A stretch of DNA of 64,000 nucleotides from Pseudomonas khorasanensis (GTDB lineage: Bacteria > Pseudomonadota > Gammaproteobacteria > Pseudomonadales > Pseudomonadaceae), in the NCBI RefSeq assembly GCF_014268505.2, contig NZ_JABWQP020000017.1, positions 1-64,000 on the forward strand. Reading direction: 5' to 3'. Made by a program: the position numbers and the translations under genes. Shown piece by piece: positions 25,122-33,514 of this stretch (its first letter is position 1; each line of letters starts with the position of its first letter). The notes under the pieces are model-generated. The model did not search any database and was not told the origin of the DNA. It saw only the letters and a program-made list of their open reading frames with translations.

Positions 25122-25192
25122 GACGTACTCCGCAAATCTCTGATCGTTACAGAGGCGGCGAACCACCTCTGTTGCGTTGAAACACAGCAACC

Positions 25193-25282
25193 TGTGGGAG
25201 CGAGCCTGCTCGCGAAGAGGCCAGCACATTCAAAATCCATGCTGGCTGATCTAGCGCTTTCGCGAGCAAGCTCGCTCCCACA
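25193..25282. repeat. REPIN, copy 3
   Basis: Arms at 25193-25216 and 25259-25282 (one substitution) with a 42-nt spacer. It lies inside the agt operon between agtB and agtC, where such a structure could set the relative expression of the binding protein and permeases. Confidence 0.92.
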
Positions 25283-25299
25283 GGAGAGCGAGCCCTCGG

Positions 25300-26343
25300 T
25301 TATTTCGCAGCCCAGGAATTGAAGCGCTGCTCCAGTTGCTCACCGTTGTCAGCCCAGAAGCTGACGTCGATCTGCACCTGGTTGGCGATGTTTTCCGGCG
25401 TGGTCGGCATGTCCTTCAGGACATCCTTGTTCAGCAGCGGCACGGCCTGGGTGTTGGCCGGGCCGTAGGCGATGTTTTCCGAGTAGGTCTTCTGCTGTTG
25501 CGGCTGCACCGAGAAGGCGATGAATTTCTTCGCAGCTTCGGCACGCTTGGCGTCAAGGCCTTTGGGAATGGCCCAGGCATCGAAGTCGTAGATGCCGCCG
25601 TTCCACACCACTTTCAGGTTGGATTCTTTCTGCACCGCCGCGATGCGACCGTTGTAGGCCGAGCTCATGACCACGTCGCCGGACGCAAGGTACTGCGGCG
25701 GTTGGGCGCCAGCCTCCCACCACTGGATGCTTGGCTTGAGCTCATCAAGTTTCTTGAACGCACGGTCCTGACCGCCCTTGCTGGCCAGCTCCTTGTAAAC
25801 GTCTTTCGGCGCAACGCCATCCGCCATCAGCGCGAATTCGAGGGTGTATTTGGCGCCCTTGCGCAGGCCGCGTTTGCCCGGGAATGTCTTCGTGTCCCAG
25901 AAATCCGCCCAACTGGTCGGTGCGGTTTTCAGCTTGTCGGCGTTGTAGGCCAGCACGGTCGACCAGACGAAGAAGCCCACGCCGCACGGCTGGATCGCGC
26001 CTTTGACGTAGTCTTCTGTCTTGCCGAACAGCGCCGGGTCGAGTTGCTCGAACATGTCTTCATCGCAGCCACGGGACAGTTCCGGCGATTCGACTTCCAC
26101 CAGATCCCAGGACACGCTTTTAGTGTCGACCATGGCCTTGACCTTGGCCATTTCACCGTTGTACTCGCCGGCCACGATCTTGCCGTTGCCTGCTGCTTCC
26201 CACGGCGCATAGAAGGCTTTGACCTGCGCGGCCTTGTTCGCCCCGCCAAACGACACTACGGTCAAATCCGGGCCGGCGGCCATCGCGCTGGCCGCACCCA
26301 TCAGGCCCATAGTCAGGGCGGTGAACTTCAGGGATCTCAACAT
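25300..26343 (-). CDS. agtB: Periplasmic substrate-binding protein (AgtB-like)
   Basis: PotD/COG0687-type binding protein of 347 residues. The signal peptide is about 22 residues (LKFTALTMGLMGAASAMAA). Mature landmarks are LTVVSFGGANKAAQVKAFY and VSWDLVEVESPEL. It probably captures a cationic or omega-amino acid ligand, by analogy with AgtB (5-aminovalerate/GABA system). It lies directly downstream of the ATPase gene. Confidence 0.87.
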   Translation of the reverse strand: MLRSLKFTALTMGLMGAASAMAAGPDLTVVSFGGANKAAQVKAFYAPWEAAGNGKIVAGEYNGEMAKVKAMVDTKSVSWDLVEVESPELSRGCDEDMFEQLDPALFGKTEDYVKGAIQPCGVGFFVWSTVLAYNADKLKTAPTSWADFWDTKTFPGKRGLRKGAKYTLEFALMADGVAPKDVYKELASKGGQDRAFKKLDELKPSIQWWEAGAQPPQYLASGDVVMSSAYNGRIAAVQKESNLKVVWNGGIYDFDAWAIPKGLDAKRAEAAKKFIAFSVQPQQQKTYSENIAYGPANTQAVPLLNKDVLKDMPTTPENIANQVQIDVSFWADNGEQLEQRFNSWAAK

Positions 26344-26393
26344 TTATTGTTCTCTCCACGTGCAGGGTTGGTGTTGGTATTGCCGCGGGGCGC

Positions 26394-27518
26394 TTAATGC
26401 GCCTCTGAAAGAGGGTCGAGCGCGCGAACGTGCTCGACTTGCCAGCCAAGCGGAACCACGTCGCCGACACTGAGCGCGGGATCGAGCTCGGCAATCGGTT
26501 GTTTCACGAAGAAGTCGGTCTTGCCGCAGACTTCCAGGCGCACCCGGACGTGGTCGCCCAGATAGATGAATTCCGCCACCCTCCCTGAGAAGCGGTTGAC
26601 GCATTGATCGCTGGAACCGTTGAGACTGACCCGCTCCGGGCGAATCGACAGAGTCACCGGCTCGCCGGTCTGGCCGACATTCACCGCCAGCGCCTCGACC
26701 TTTTCGCCCCGACCCAGCTCGACCACACAGCGCTCGCCGCTCTGGCTGAGCAGTCGCCCGTTGAGGCGATTGTTCTCGCCGATGAAGTTGGCGACGAAGG
26801 TGTTTTTGGGTTCTTCGTAAAGCGTGCGCGGCGGGGCGATCTGCTGAATCTCGCCTTGATGGAATACCGCGACACGGTCGGACATGGTCAGCGCTTCGCC
26901 CTGATCGTGGGTCACGTAGACCACAGTCACGCCCAGACGCTGGTGCAAATGCTTGATCTCCATTTGCATGTGTTCACGCAGCTGTTTGTCGAGGGCGCCG
27001 AGGGGTTCGTCCATCAACACCAGTTGCGGTTCGAACACCAGCGCGCGAGCCAGGGCCACACGCTGCTGTTGACCACCGGACAACTGCGCCGGGTAGCGCG
27101 AGGCGAATGCGTCGAGCTGGACCATGCTCAGGACTTTTTTCACCTTATCGCTGACGTCGCTTTTGTTCAGGCCACGCACGGTCAACGGAAAGGCGAGGTT
27201 TTCGGCGACGGTCATGTGCGGGAACAGCGCGTAGTTCTGGAACACCATGCCGATGTCACGCTTGTGCGGCGGCACGTTGTTGATCGAGCGTCCGGCGAGA
27301 AGGATTTCCCCGGCGGTCGGCGTCTCGAAACCGGCGAGCATCATCAGGCTGGTGGTCTTGCCGGAACCGGACGGCCCGAGCAGGGTGAGGAATTCGCCTT
27401 TGCGGATTTCCAGGTTGAGGTCTTTGACGATCAGGTTCTCGCCGTCGTAGCTCTTCTGCACTCCACGAAAGCTGACCAGCACATCGCTGGCCCCTGCGTT
27501 TGAATCGACCTGGCTCAT
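26394..27518 (-). CDS. agtA: ABC transporter ATPase (AgtA-like)
   Basis: PotA-type ATPase of 374 residues. Walker A is LLGPSGSGKTTSLMMLAGF; the signature is RYPAQLSGGQQQRVALARAL; Walker B is LVLMDEPLGALD; the H-loop is VYVTHDQGEALTMSDR. A C-terminal TOBE-like regulatory domain follows (GQTGEPVTLSIRPERV). It is the first gene of the agtABCD operon. Confidence 0.88.
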   Translation of the reverse strand: MSQVDSNAGASDVLVSFRGVQKSYDGENLIVKDLNLEIRKGEFLTLLGPSGSGKTTSLMMLAGFETPTAGEILLAGRSINNVPPHKRDIGMVFQNYALFPHMTVAENLAFPLTVRGLNKSDVSDKVKKVLSMVQLDAFASRYPAQLSGGQQQRVALARALVFEPQLVLMDEPLGALDKQLREHMQMEIKHLHQRLGVTVVYVTHDQGEALTMSDRVAVFHQGEIQQIAPPRTLYEEPKNTFVANFIGENNRLNGRLLSQSGERCVVELGRGEKVEALAVNVGQTGEPVTLSIRPERVSLNGSSDQCVNRFSGRVAEFIYLGDHVRVRLEVCGKTDFFVKQPIAELDPALSVGDVVPLGWQVEHVRALDPLSEAH

Positions 27519-27850
27519 ACCCGCACCTTTGTTATTGATGACTGCTTGTTCATCAAGCCTAGTGGTTGCCCACAGGCGCGCAAATCGGGGCGCAGGAGAG
27601 AATCGCTTAAGCCGGATGGAAGATTGAGGGTAGGGATCGCCCTACAAGGATGGCGCTAATGGATAAGGCAGTGGCAAGCGGTTAGCTGCAAGCCCTAAGT
27701 AAAGGCTAAAGCGGCTGTCGTTAATGGATATGTCAACTCAGAACCTGTGGGAGCGAGCCTGCTCGCGAATGCGGTGGGTCATCAAACCGATTGGCTGGCT
27801 GTTACACCGCTTTCGCGAGCAGGCTCGCTCCCACAGGAGGACGGTGATGG
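27519..27850. promoter_or_regulatory. agtA upstream region
   Basis: 332-bp gap between agtA and agtR, both leftward. It holds the REPIN copy 4 (27746-27835), a short partial repeat of the GCAAGC...GCTGCAAGC family at about 27668-27700, and an inverted repeat GTAGGG-ATCG-CCCTAC (27630-27645) about 110 bp ahead of agtA. The last is a plausible operator for the NarL-type regulator AgtR. No ORF is supported. Confidence 0.35.
27746..27835. repeat. REPIN, copy 4
   Basis: Perfect arms at 27746-27769 and 27812-27835 of the GTGGGAGCGAGCC REP with a 42-nt spacer, just downstream of agtR. Confidence 0.93.
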
Positions 27851-28480
27851 TCAGAGAAGTTTGTGTTCCATCGCGTACTTCACCAGCTCGGCCAGCGAGG
27901 TAATGTTGAGCTTTTGCATCAGCCGCGCCTTGTGGGTGCTGATGGTTTTGCTGCTCAGGGCCAGTTGCTGGGCGATGTCATTGACGTTGGCACCCTGGGC
28001 CAGACGTTCGAAAACCGAGAACTCACGTTCGGACAAAAGCGAATGCAGCGGTCGGGCATCGGTCAGGCCAACTTCGAAAACCATGCGATCCGCCAGGTCT
28101 GGATCAATGTATCGCCCCCCCGCCGCCACTTTGCGAATCGCCGTAAGCAGCAGCGCCGGATCGCTGTCCTTGGTCGCGTACCCCGCCGCGCCGACCTTCA
28201 ACGCTCGCGCGGCCATCTGCGCCTCGTCGTGCATCGACAGCACCAGAATCGCCGGTGGATTGTTCAGCGCACGGATGCGCGGGATGGCTTCCAGTCCGTT
28301 GACCCCAGGCATGGAGATATCCAGCAGCACCACTTCACAGGGTACGCTGCGCAGGGTTTCGAGCAGTTGCTCACCATTGCTCGCCTCCCCCACCACGAGC
28401 AAATCCTTGGCCAGGCCGATCAATTGCTTGATGCCTTCGCGAACGATGGTGTGGTCTTCGGCTACCAGTACACGGATCAC
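27851..28480 (-). CDS. agtR: NarL/FixJ-family response regulator (AgtR-like)
   Basis: Two-component regulator of 209 residues. The receiver domain has acidic residues near AEDH and the phosphoacceptor Asp54 in VVLLDISMPGVNG. The LuxR-type HTH covers about residues 145-205 (LSEREFSVFERLAQGANVND, then KTISTHKARLMQKLN). It lies 18 nt downstream of the sensor kinase gene. It matches P. aeruginosa AgtR, which controls agt transport genes and is linked there to sensing cell-wall sugars. Confidence 0.9.
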   Translation of the reverse strand: MIRVLVAEDHTIVREGIKQLIGLAKDLLVVGEASNGEQLLETLRSVPCEVVLLDISMPGVNGLEAIPRIRALNNPPAILVLSMHDEAQMAARALKVGAAGYATKDSDPALLLTAIRKVAAGGRYIDPDLADRMVFEVGLTDARPLHSLLSEREFSVFERLAQGANVNDIAQQLALSSKTISTHKARLMQKLNITSLAELVKYAMEHKLL

Positions 28481-28498
28481 TTGGTTCTCCTCGATATT

Positions 28499-30892
28499 TT
28501 AGCGATCTACCGGCACCCAGACCTTCAGGCTGGTGCCCTCCCCCGGCTCACTCTCCAGCACCAGACGCCCGCCCATGATCAACACGCGTTCGCGCATGCC
28601 GACCAGGCCAAACGACGTTGGCCGTTCGGCGGTGGCGACGAACCCTGTGCCATCGTCGCTGACCGTCAGACACAACTCGTCATCTTCAAGCGCCAGCGTC
28701 AGTTCCACAGTATGCGCCTGGGCATGGCGCATCACATTCGTCAGCGCCTCCTGCAGAATCCGGAACAGCCCCACAGCCTTGGCATCGCTGAGCGCCGGCA
28801 GATTGTCCGGCACCCGCACCAGACACGGTATCTGCGTGCGCGCCTCGAAGCGCCGCGCCTGCCACTCGATCGCCGAAGCAATGCCGGCATCAAGAATCGG
28901 TGGGCGCAACGCCGTCGCCACATCGCGCACCAGCTGGAACAACTGAGCGATCAAGCGCTTCATGCTGTTGAGGCGCTCGTTCAGGCCCGGATCCAGTTGC
29001 GCGTAGGCCAGTTCGCACATCGATGTTTCCAGTTTCAGCACCGTCAGCATCTGCCCGAGTTCATCATGGACTTCACGGGCGATTCGCGCCTTCTCTTCCT
29101 CACGCACACTCTCAAGGTGCGCCGACAGTTCGCGCAGTTGCTCGCGCGAAGCCGCCAGTTCCAGCTCGATGCGCTTGCTTTCGCTGATGTCCCAGACGAT
29201 GCCGTCCCACACGTAGGCGCCGTCCTCCAGCTGGCGGGTAATCGCCTTGATTTCAGCCCAGCGCTGCTCACCTTGTCGTGTGACGATGCGGCCCTGCCAC
29301 GACCAGTCGCTGTCGGTGTCCAGCGCCTGATCCTGAGTTCGGTGATAACTGGCCTTGTCGTCCGGGTGCACCAGACTGCGCAGGCCCATGTCGCGATGAG
29401 CGATGGCCGCCGGCGCGTAGCCGACCAGACTTTCGCTGCCCTCACTGATGTAGGCGAAATCGATCTGTCCGGTGACCGGCGCCCGCTCCAGACGAAACAC
29501 CAGGCCCGGCACATTGGCGGCGATGCCTTGCAACCGCGCTTCGCTTTCCTGCAAAGCAGCGAGCGCGCGCCGGCGATCGGTGACATCGGTGAGGTAGACC
29601 ACCAGATATTCGCTATCGCGAAAGCGTAGGAAACTCAGGGATACGTCCGCCGGCAACACGCTGCCGTCGGCGCGCAGGCAACTGGTTTCGAAACTCAGCG
29701 GGCCTTCTTCGCTGGCCCGCGCGCGCTTCCACAGGTTGAGCCAGCGGTCCATGTGCAGGCCAGGCTCGACGTCGATCAGCGGCCGCTCGATCAGCCCGCC
29801 CGAGGGATAACCGAGCATGTTTTCCGCCGCACGGTTGGCGTAGCGCACGTGGCTGTCCCAGTTGACCCAGAGAATGCCGACGGTGCTTTGATCGATGGAA
29901 AACTGCGTCAGCCGCAACGCCTCTTCGCTCGCCGCACGCAGTGCGATGTCCTCGCGCGCGCTGAGCAAGCGCTGTTCGAGGCTGCGCTGTTGGCGCCGCT
30001 GCCAGAACACGATCGCCACGCAGCTGAGCAACATCACCGCGAACAGCAGGCTGAGGTTCTGCCAGAACCCCGGCGACTCGGAAAGCCGCGGGTATTTGGG
30101 CTGCAGCCATTGGTTGTGCAATTGCTCCAGATCCTTTGCGGGAATCGCGCGCAACGCGCTCTGGATGATACCGGCCAGTTCCGGCCAGTCGCGCCGTGAG
30201 GCCACGCGCAATAATTGCGGCAGGCCGATATCGCCGACCACCACCAGTTCGGCGAACTCAGGCTCTACCGATAGCCGCCCCAACTGTGCTTCATCGACGA
30301 CTGCGTACGACGCCTGCTGACTTAACAGCAATTGCAATGCCTGGCGCTCCAGCGGCACGCCTTGCAGATTCAAGTGCGGATAATTGCTGCGCAGGTAATC
30401 GGCAGTGGTGCTCGGCATGCGCACAGCGACGCGAGTCTGGCTGTCGAGTTTTTCCAGATCGACAGTACCACTGGCTTTTTGATCGCTGACTACCAGTTGC
30501 GGCACGCGCATGTACGGATCGGAAAACTGCCATAGGCGCAGGGCACTCGGGGTTTGGCTCAGGCCCGGGGCAAGGTCGATTTCGCCCTCGCGCAAAGCAC
30601 TTTCCAACTGCGCGAGATCCGGAAAGTTGCGCCAGCTCAATTCCACGCCCAGCGTTTTGGCCAGCAGTTTCATCAACTCGACGTTGGCTCCCGACAGTCG
30701 CTGCAAGCGTCGGTCGTAGGTCGCGTACGGTGCCTGCAGAACAAGACCGACGCGCAATTCGCTGTGCTGCGCCAGCCATCGCTGTTGGTCTGGCGACAGT
30801 TGCGCAGCATTTGACGGTGGCGCAGGCGCCGCCCATCCCATCAAGGGAAACCACAACCAGCCGATAACCCACAGGCAGCAAAATCGCTTCAT
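28499..30892 (-). CDS. agtS: Hybrid-input sensor histidine kinase (AgtS-like)
   Basis: Membrane sensor of 797 residues; the ATG at 30892 is preferred over a TTG seven codons earlier. Order: signal/anchor (LWVIGWLWFPLMGWA), periplasmic solute-binding domain (about 35-270, opening LRVGLVLQAPYATYDRRLQR), membrane helix (LLFAVMLLSCVAIVFWQRRQ), two PAS domains, a HisKA_3 dimerisation helix with phospho-His in ARIAREVHDELGQM, and an HATPase (EALTNVMRHAQAH, SDDGTGFVA). It probably binds a periplasmic amino acid-like ligand and phosphorylates AgtR. Confidence 0.9.
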   Translation of the reverse strand: MKRFCCLWVIGWLWFPLMGWAAPAPPSNAAQLSPDQQRWLAQHSELRVGLVLQAPYATYDRRLQRLSGANVELMKLLAKTLGVELSWRNFPDLAQLESALREGEIDLAPGLSQTPSALRLWQFSDPYMRVPQLVVSDQKASGTVDLEKLDSQTRVAVRMPSTTADYLRSNYPHLNLQGVPLERQALQLLLSQQASYAVVDEAQLGRLSVEPEFAELVVVGDIGLPQLLRVASRRDWPELAGIIQSALRAIPAKDLEQLHNQWLQPKYPRLSESPGFWQNLSLLFAVMLLSCVAIVFWQRRQQRSLEQRLLSAREDIALRAASEEALRLTQFSIDQSTVGILWVNWDSHVRYANRAAENMLGYPSGGLIERPLIDVEPGLHMDRWLNLWKRARASEEGPLSFETSCLRADGSVLPADVSLSFLRFRDSEYLVVYLTDVTDRRRALAALQESEARLQGIAANVPGLVFRLERAPVTGQIDFAYISEGSESLVGYAPAAIAHRDMGLRSLVHPDDKASYHRTQDQALDTDSDWSWQGRIVTRQGEQRWAEIKAITRQLEDGAYVWDGIVWDISESKRIELELAASREQLRELSAHLESVREEEKARIAREVHDELGQMLTVLKLETSMCELAYAQLDPGLNERLNSMKRLIAQLFQLVRDVATALRPPILDAGIASAIEWQARRFEARTQIPCLVRVPDNLPALSDAKAVGLFRILQEALTNVMRHAQAHTVELTLALEDDELCLTVSDDGTGFVATAERPTSFGLVGMRERVLIMGGRLVLESEPGEGTSLKVWVPVDR

Positions 30893-30965
30893 TGAAGTCT
30901 CATACACTGACAAATTCTGACCAACCCATTAGGCTGCCGGGATACTTTCTGGCCTGGAATAACCG

Positions 30966-31955
30966 ATGCCCTCTGTCTACCGCCTGGCAATGCCAGCATT
31001 GTGCCTGTTGCTGATCCTGCCTTGTGCGTTTTCCGTCGAAGCCGCCGATCCCGCGCCAGCCGCCACGGCGGAAAAAACCGCCGAGGAAAAACCGGCCGAA
31101 CGCCAGCCACTGCTAGAGCGTAGTCAGGAAGAGGCCGCCGCACTGCAACGTAAACTGCCGGCGCAAGAGCAGCAACAATTGCAGGCTGGCAGCGACACAT
31201 TCCTTGCCCTGTGGAAACCGGCTAACACCGCCGAGCCCAAAGGTGCGGTGATTATCGTCCCCGGTGCAGGCGAAACCGCTGACTGGCCTCAGGCAGTCGG
31301 TCCGTTGCGCCGTAAACTGCCTGATGCCGACTGGAGCAGCCTGAGCATCACCTTGCCTGATCTGCAGGGCGACGCCATCGCCCCGCGCGTGATCGAACCC
31401 AGCGCTGCGCCGAAAGCCCCGGAAACCGGGAGCAAAGACGCCACTACCGCGCAACCGATCGAACAAGCCGCTGGCGGTGAAGCGGAAGTCGCTGAACAGG
31501 TCGTGGCCGAAACCACCGAAGAACAAGCCAAGGCTGATGCCGAGCGCATTTTCGGACGGATCGACGCGGCAATTGCCTACGCCGAACAACAGAGCGCACG
31601 CAGCATTGTCGTGCTCGGGCATGGCACCGGCGCCTACTGGGCGGCGCGCTTTCTGAGCGAGCGGCAAACGCCGCAGGTTGAGAAACTGGTCATGGTTGAT
31701 GCGCAGGCACCAGCCAAGGCCCTGCCGCCACTGGCAGAACTGACCCCGACCTTGAAGCTGCCGACGGCGGATATTTTCTACATGGACAAAGCGCTGGATC
31801 GTAACGCCGCGCTGGAGCGCATGCAGGCGAGCAAGCGCTTGAAGACGTCGGCGTTCAGCCAGGTTGCGCTCAAGGCATTGCCTGACAAGAACGCCGAGCA
31901 GGAGCAATTGTTTCGGCGGGTGCGTGGGTGGTTAAGCCCTCAGGTTGTTGACTGA
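30966..31955 (+). CDS. DUF3530 family alpha/beta-hydrolase-like protein
   Basis: Exported protein of unknown function, 329 residues. The signal peptide is about 26 residues (LAMPALCLLLILPCAFSVEA). An Ala/Glu-rich low-complexity linker follows, then a hydrolase-like fold (GAVIIVPGAGETADWPQAVG and SIVVLGHGTGAYWAARFLSE). The GHGTG replaces the usual GxSxG elbow serine with Thr, so catalysis is doubtful. It is divergent from agtS. Confidence 0.85.
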   Translation: MPSVYRLAMPALCLLLILPCAFSVEAADPAPAATAEKTAEEKPAERQPLLERSQEEAAALQRKLPAQEQQQLQAGSDTFLALWKPANTAEPKGAVIIVPGAGETADWPQAVGPLRRKLPDADWSSLSITLPDLQGDAIAPRVIEPSAAPKAPETGSKDATTAQPIEQAAGGEAEVAEQVVAETTEEQAKADAERIFGRIDAAIAYAEQQSARSIVVLGHGTGAYWAARFLSERQTPQVEKLVMVDAQAPAKALPPLAELTPTLKLPTADIFYMDKALDRNAALERMQASKRLKTSAFSQVALKALPDKNAEQEQLFRRVRGWLSPQVVD

Positions 31956-31977
31956 GCGTTGAACCGCGCTGCCCCTA

Positions 31978-32042
31978 TTCGCGAGCAGGCTCGCTCCCAC
32001 ATTGAATGCAGCTCAACATGTGGGAGCGAGCCTGCTCGCGAA
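31978..32042. repeat. REPIN, copy 5
   Basis: Perfect 24-nt arms at 31978-32001 and 32019-32042 with a 17-nt spacer, lying between the convergent DUF3530 and djlA genes. Confidence 0.93.
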
Positions 32043-32073
32043 GGGCCAAGCGCAGGAGGCACGCTTCTAACGC

Positions 32074-32841
32074 TTAGCGAAAATCCCGCCGTTCCCGAAT
32101 CAATGTGTACGCGTTATGCAATTCACGCGTCCTCTCGGTCGCCTCGCGCACTTGCGCCGCCGTCGCGCCGCTCCCAGCGATCTTGTCCGGATGATGCCGA
32201 CTGAGCAATCGCCGGTAGGCGTGCTTGATCTGTGCCGGCTCACTGCTCGCCGACACCCCGAGCAATTTCATTGCCGCCTGATACGTTACCGCCGCACTGA
32301 CGATCGGCCGCTTGCCCGGTTCGTAATCGCTGGCCAGCGCCTGCACTTGCTGCGGCGTCCAGCCCAGCCACTTGCCCCACTGCGCCAGCAACTCGCGCTC
32401 GCTGACACCGGCGCGACCGTCAGCCCAGACCATCCGCCAACAGGCACGCAATACACCTTCGGCCGCGTGAGGCTGAGCACTGAGACGGCGCAGATAACCG
32501 CGCAGATTGTCGCTGCCGGACTTGCCGCGATTGAACGCGGCGATGGCGCGGCGTGTCGCCGGCTCGCTCATTTCCAGCGCACGCATCTCGTGGCGTGCCT
32601 GCTGGATATGCCCGTCAGTGACGCGCCCGTCGCTTTTTGCCAGACGCCCGAGCAACACGAACAGCAGCTCATCGTTGCGCAGCATCGGCCGGCCACCGAG
32701 CTTTTCCCGTAAATGCCCCCAGCTCTGCAAGTGCAGACGCCGATCCAGCGCCTGCCCCAACAGTGCCCCAAGCATGGCCCCCGGGATGCTGGCGATCGCC
32801 AACCCCACCCCGGCTCCAATCAGAGTCCCTGGCCACAGCAT
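32074..32841 (-). CDS. djlA: Co-chaperone DjlA-like J-domain protein
   Basis: Type III J protein of 255 residues. A glycine-rich N-terminal membrane helix (LIGAGVGLAIASIPGAMLGA) is followed by a TerB-like helical domain (about 50-170) and a C-terminal J domain with the HPD motif in LLSRHHPDKIAGSG. It stimulates DnaK ATPase at the membrane in the E. coli model. It begins one base after the murU stop, so djlA is the distal gene of an amgK-murU-djlA operon. Confidence 0.92.
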   Translation of the reverse strand: MLWPGTLIGAGVGLAIASIPGAMLGALLGQALDRRLHLQSWGHLREKLGGRPMLRNDELLFVLLGRLAKSDGRVTDGHIQQARHEMRALEMSEPATRRAIAAFNRGKSGSDNLRGYLRRLSAQPHAAEGVLRACWRMVWADGRAGVSERELLAQWGKWLGWTPQQVQALASDYEPGKRPIVSAAVTYQAAMKLLGVSASSEPAQIKHAYRRLLSRHHPDKIAGSGATAAQVREATERTRELHNAYTLIRERRDFR

Positions 32842-32842
32842 C

Positions 32843-33514
32843 TCAGCGACTCGCTTCTATCAGGGTTTCAGCTTCAGCCAGACGCTCGTGGGTGCCGACA
32901 TCCACCCAGTGCCCCTTCAGCCGCTCGCCCGTGACCTGGCCGGCGGCCATGGCTTTACGCAGCAGCGGTGCGAGTTTGAAGGCACCATCACTGCAACCGT
33001 CGAACAACTGCGGGTGAAGCACGGCGATGCCGCTGTACGTCAACGTCTGTGCATCAGCCTCGCCGTCCTGCACGTTGCCGTCCACCAGCGAGAAATCACC
33101 GCTTGGGTGATGCGCCGGGTTGTCCGCCAGCACCAGATGCGCCAGGCCGTTGATCGGCTGGTGCAGCACGCTGAAGTCGTAATCGGTCCAGATATCGCCG
33201 TTGACCACCAGAAACGCATCGTCACCGAGCAGCGGCAGCGCACGGAAAATCCCGCCGCCGGTTTCCAGCGGCTCGCCTTCCGGTGAGTACTGAATGCTCA
33301 GGCCGAATCGCGAACCGTCGCCCAGATAATCTTCGATCTGCTGTCCGAGCCAGGCGTGGTTGATCACGATTTCATGGAAACCTGCGGCCGCCAGGGCGCG
33401 CAGGTGATATTCGATCAACGGCACGCCGCCGGCACGCACCAGCGGTTTCGGCGTGGTCAGGGTCAGCGGGCGCATGCGCTCGCCTTTACCCGCCGCCAGA
33501 ATCATTGCCTTCAT
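32843..33514 (-). CDS. murU: N-acetylmuramate alpha-1-phosphate uridylyltransferase
   Basis: Makes UDP-MurNAc from MurNAc-1-phosphate in the Pseudomonas recycling shortcut, which bypasses MurA/MurB and contributes to fosfomycin tolerance. The 223-residue nucleotidyltransferase has the signature MILAAGKGERMRPLT, GGVPLIEYHLRALA and VVNGDIWTDYDF. Its start overlaps the amgK stop by 4 nt. Confidence 0.95.
   Translation of the reverse strand: MKAMILAAGKGERMRPLTLTTPKPLVRAGGVPLIEYHLRALAAAGFHEIVINHAWLGQQIEDYLGDGSRFGLSIQYSPEGEPLETGGGIFRALPLLGDDAFLVVNGDIWTDYDFSVLHQPINGLAHLVLADNPAHHPSGDFSLVDGNVQDGEADAQTLTYSGIAVLHPQLFDGCSDGAFKLAPLLRKAMAAGQVTGERLKGHWVDVGTHERLAEAETLIEASR

Noticed and set aside
13389..32042. 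Insertion sequences or CRISPR as source of the repeated palindromes
   Set aside because: No transposase frame, terminal repeats with target duplications or regularly spaced direct repeats accompany them. Paired inverted arms fit REPINs.
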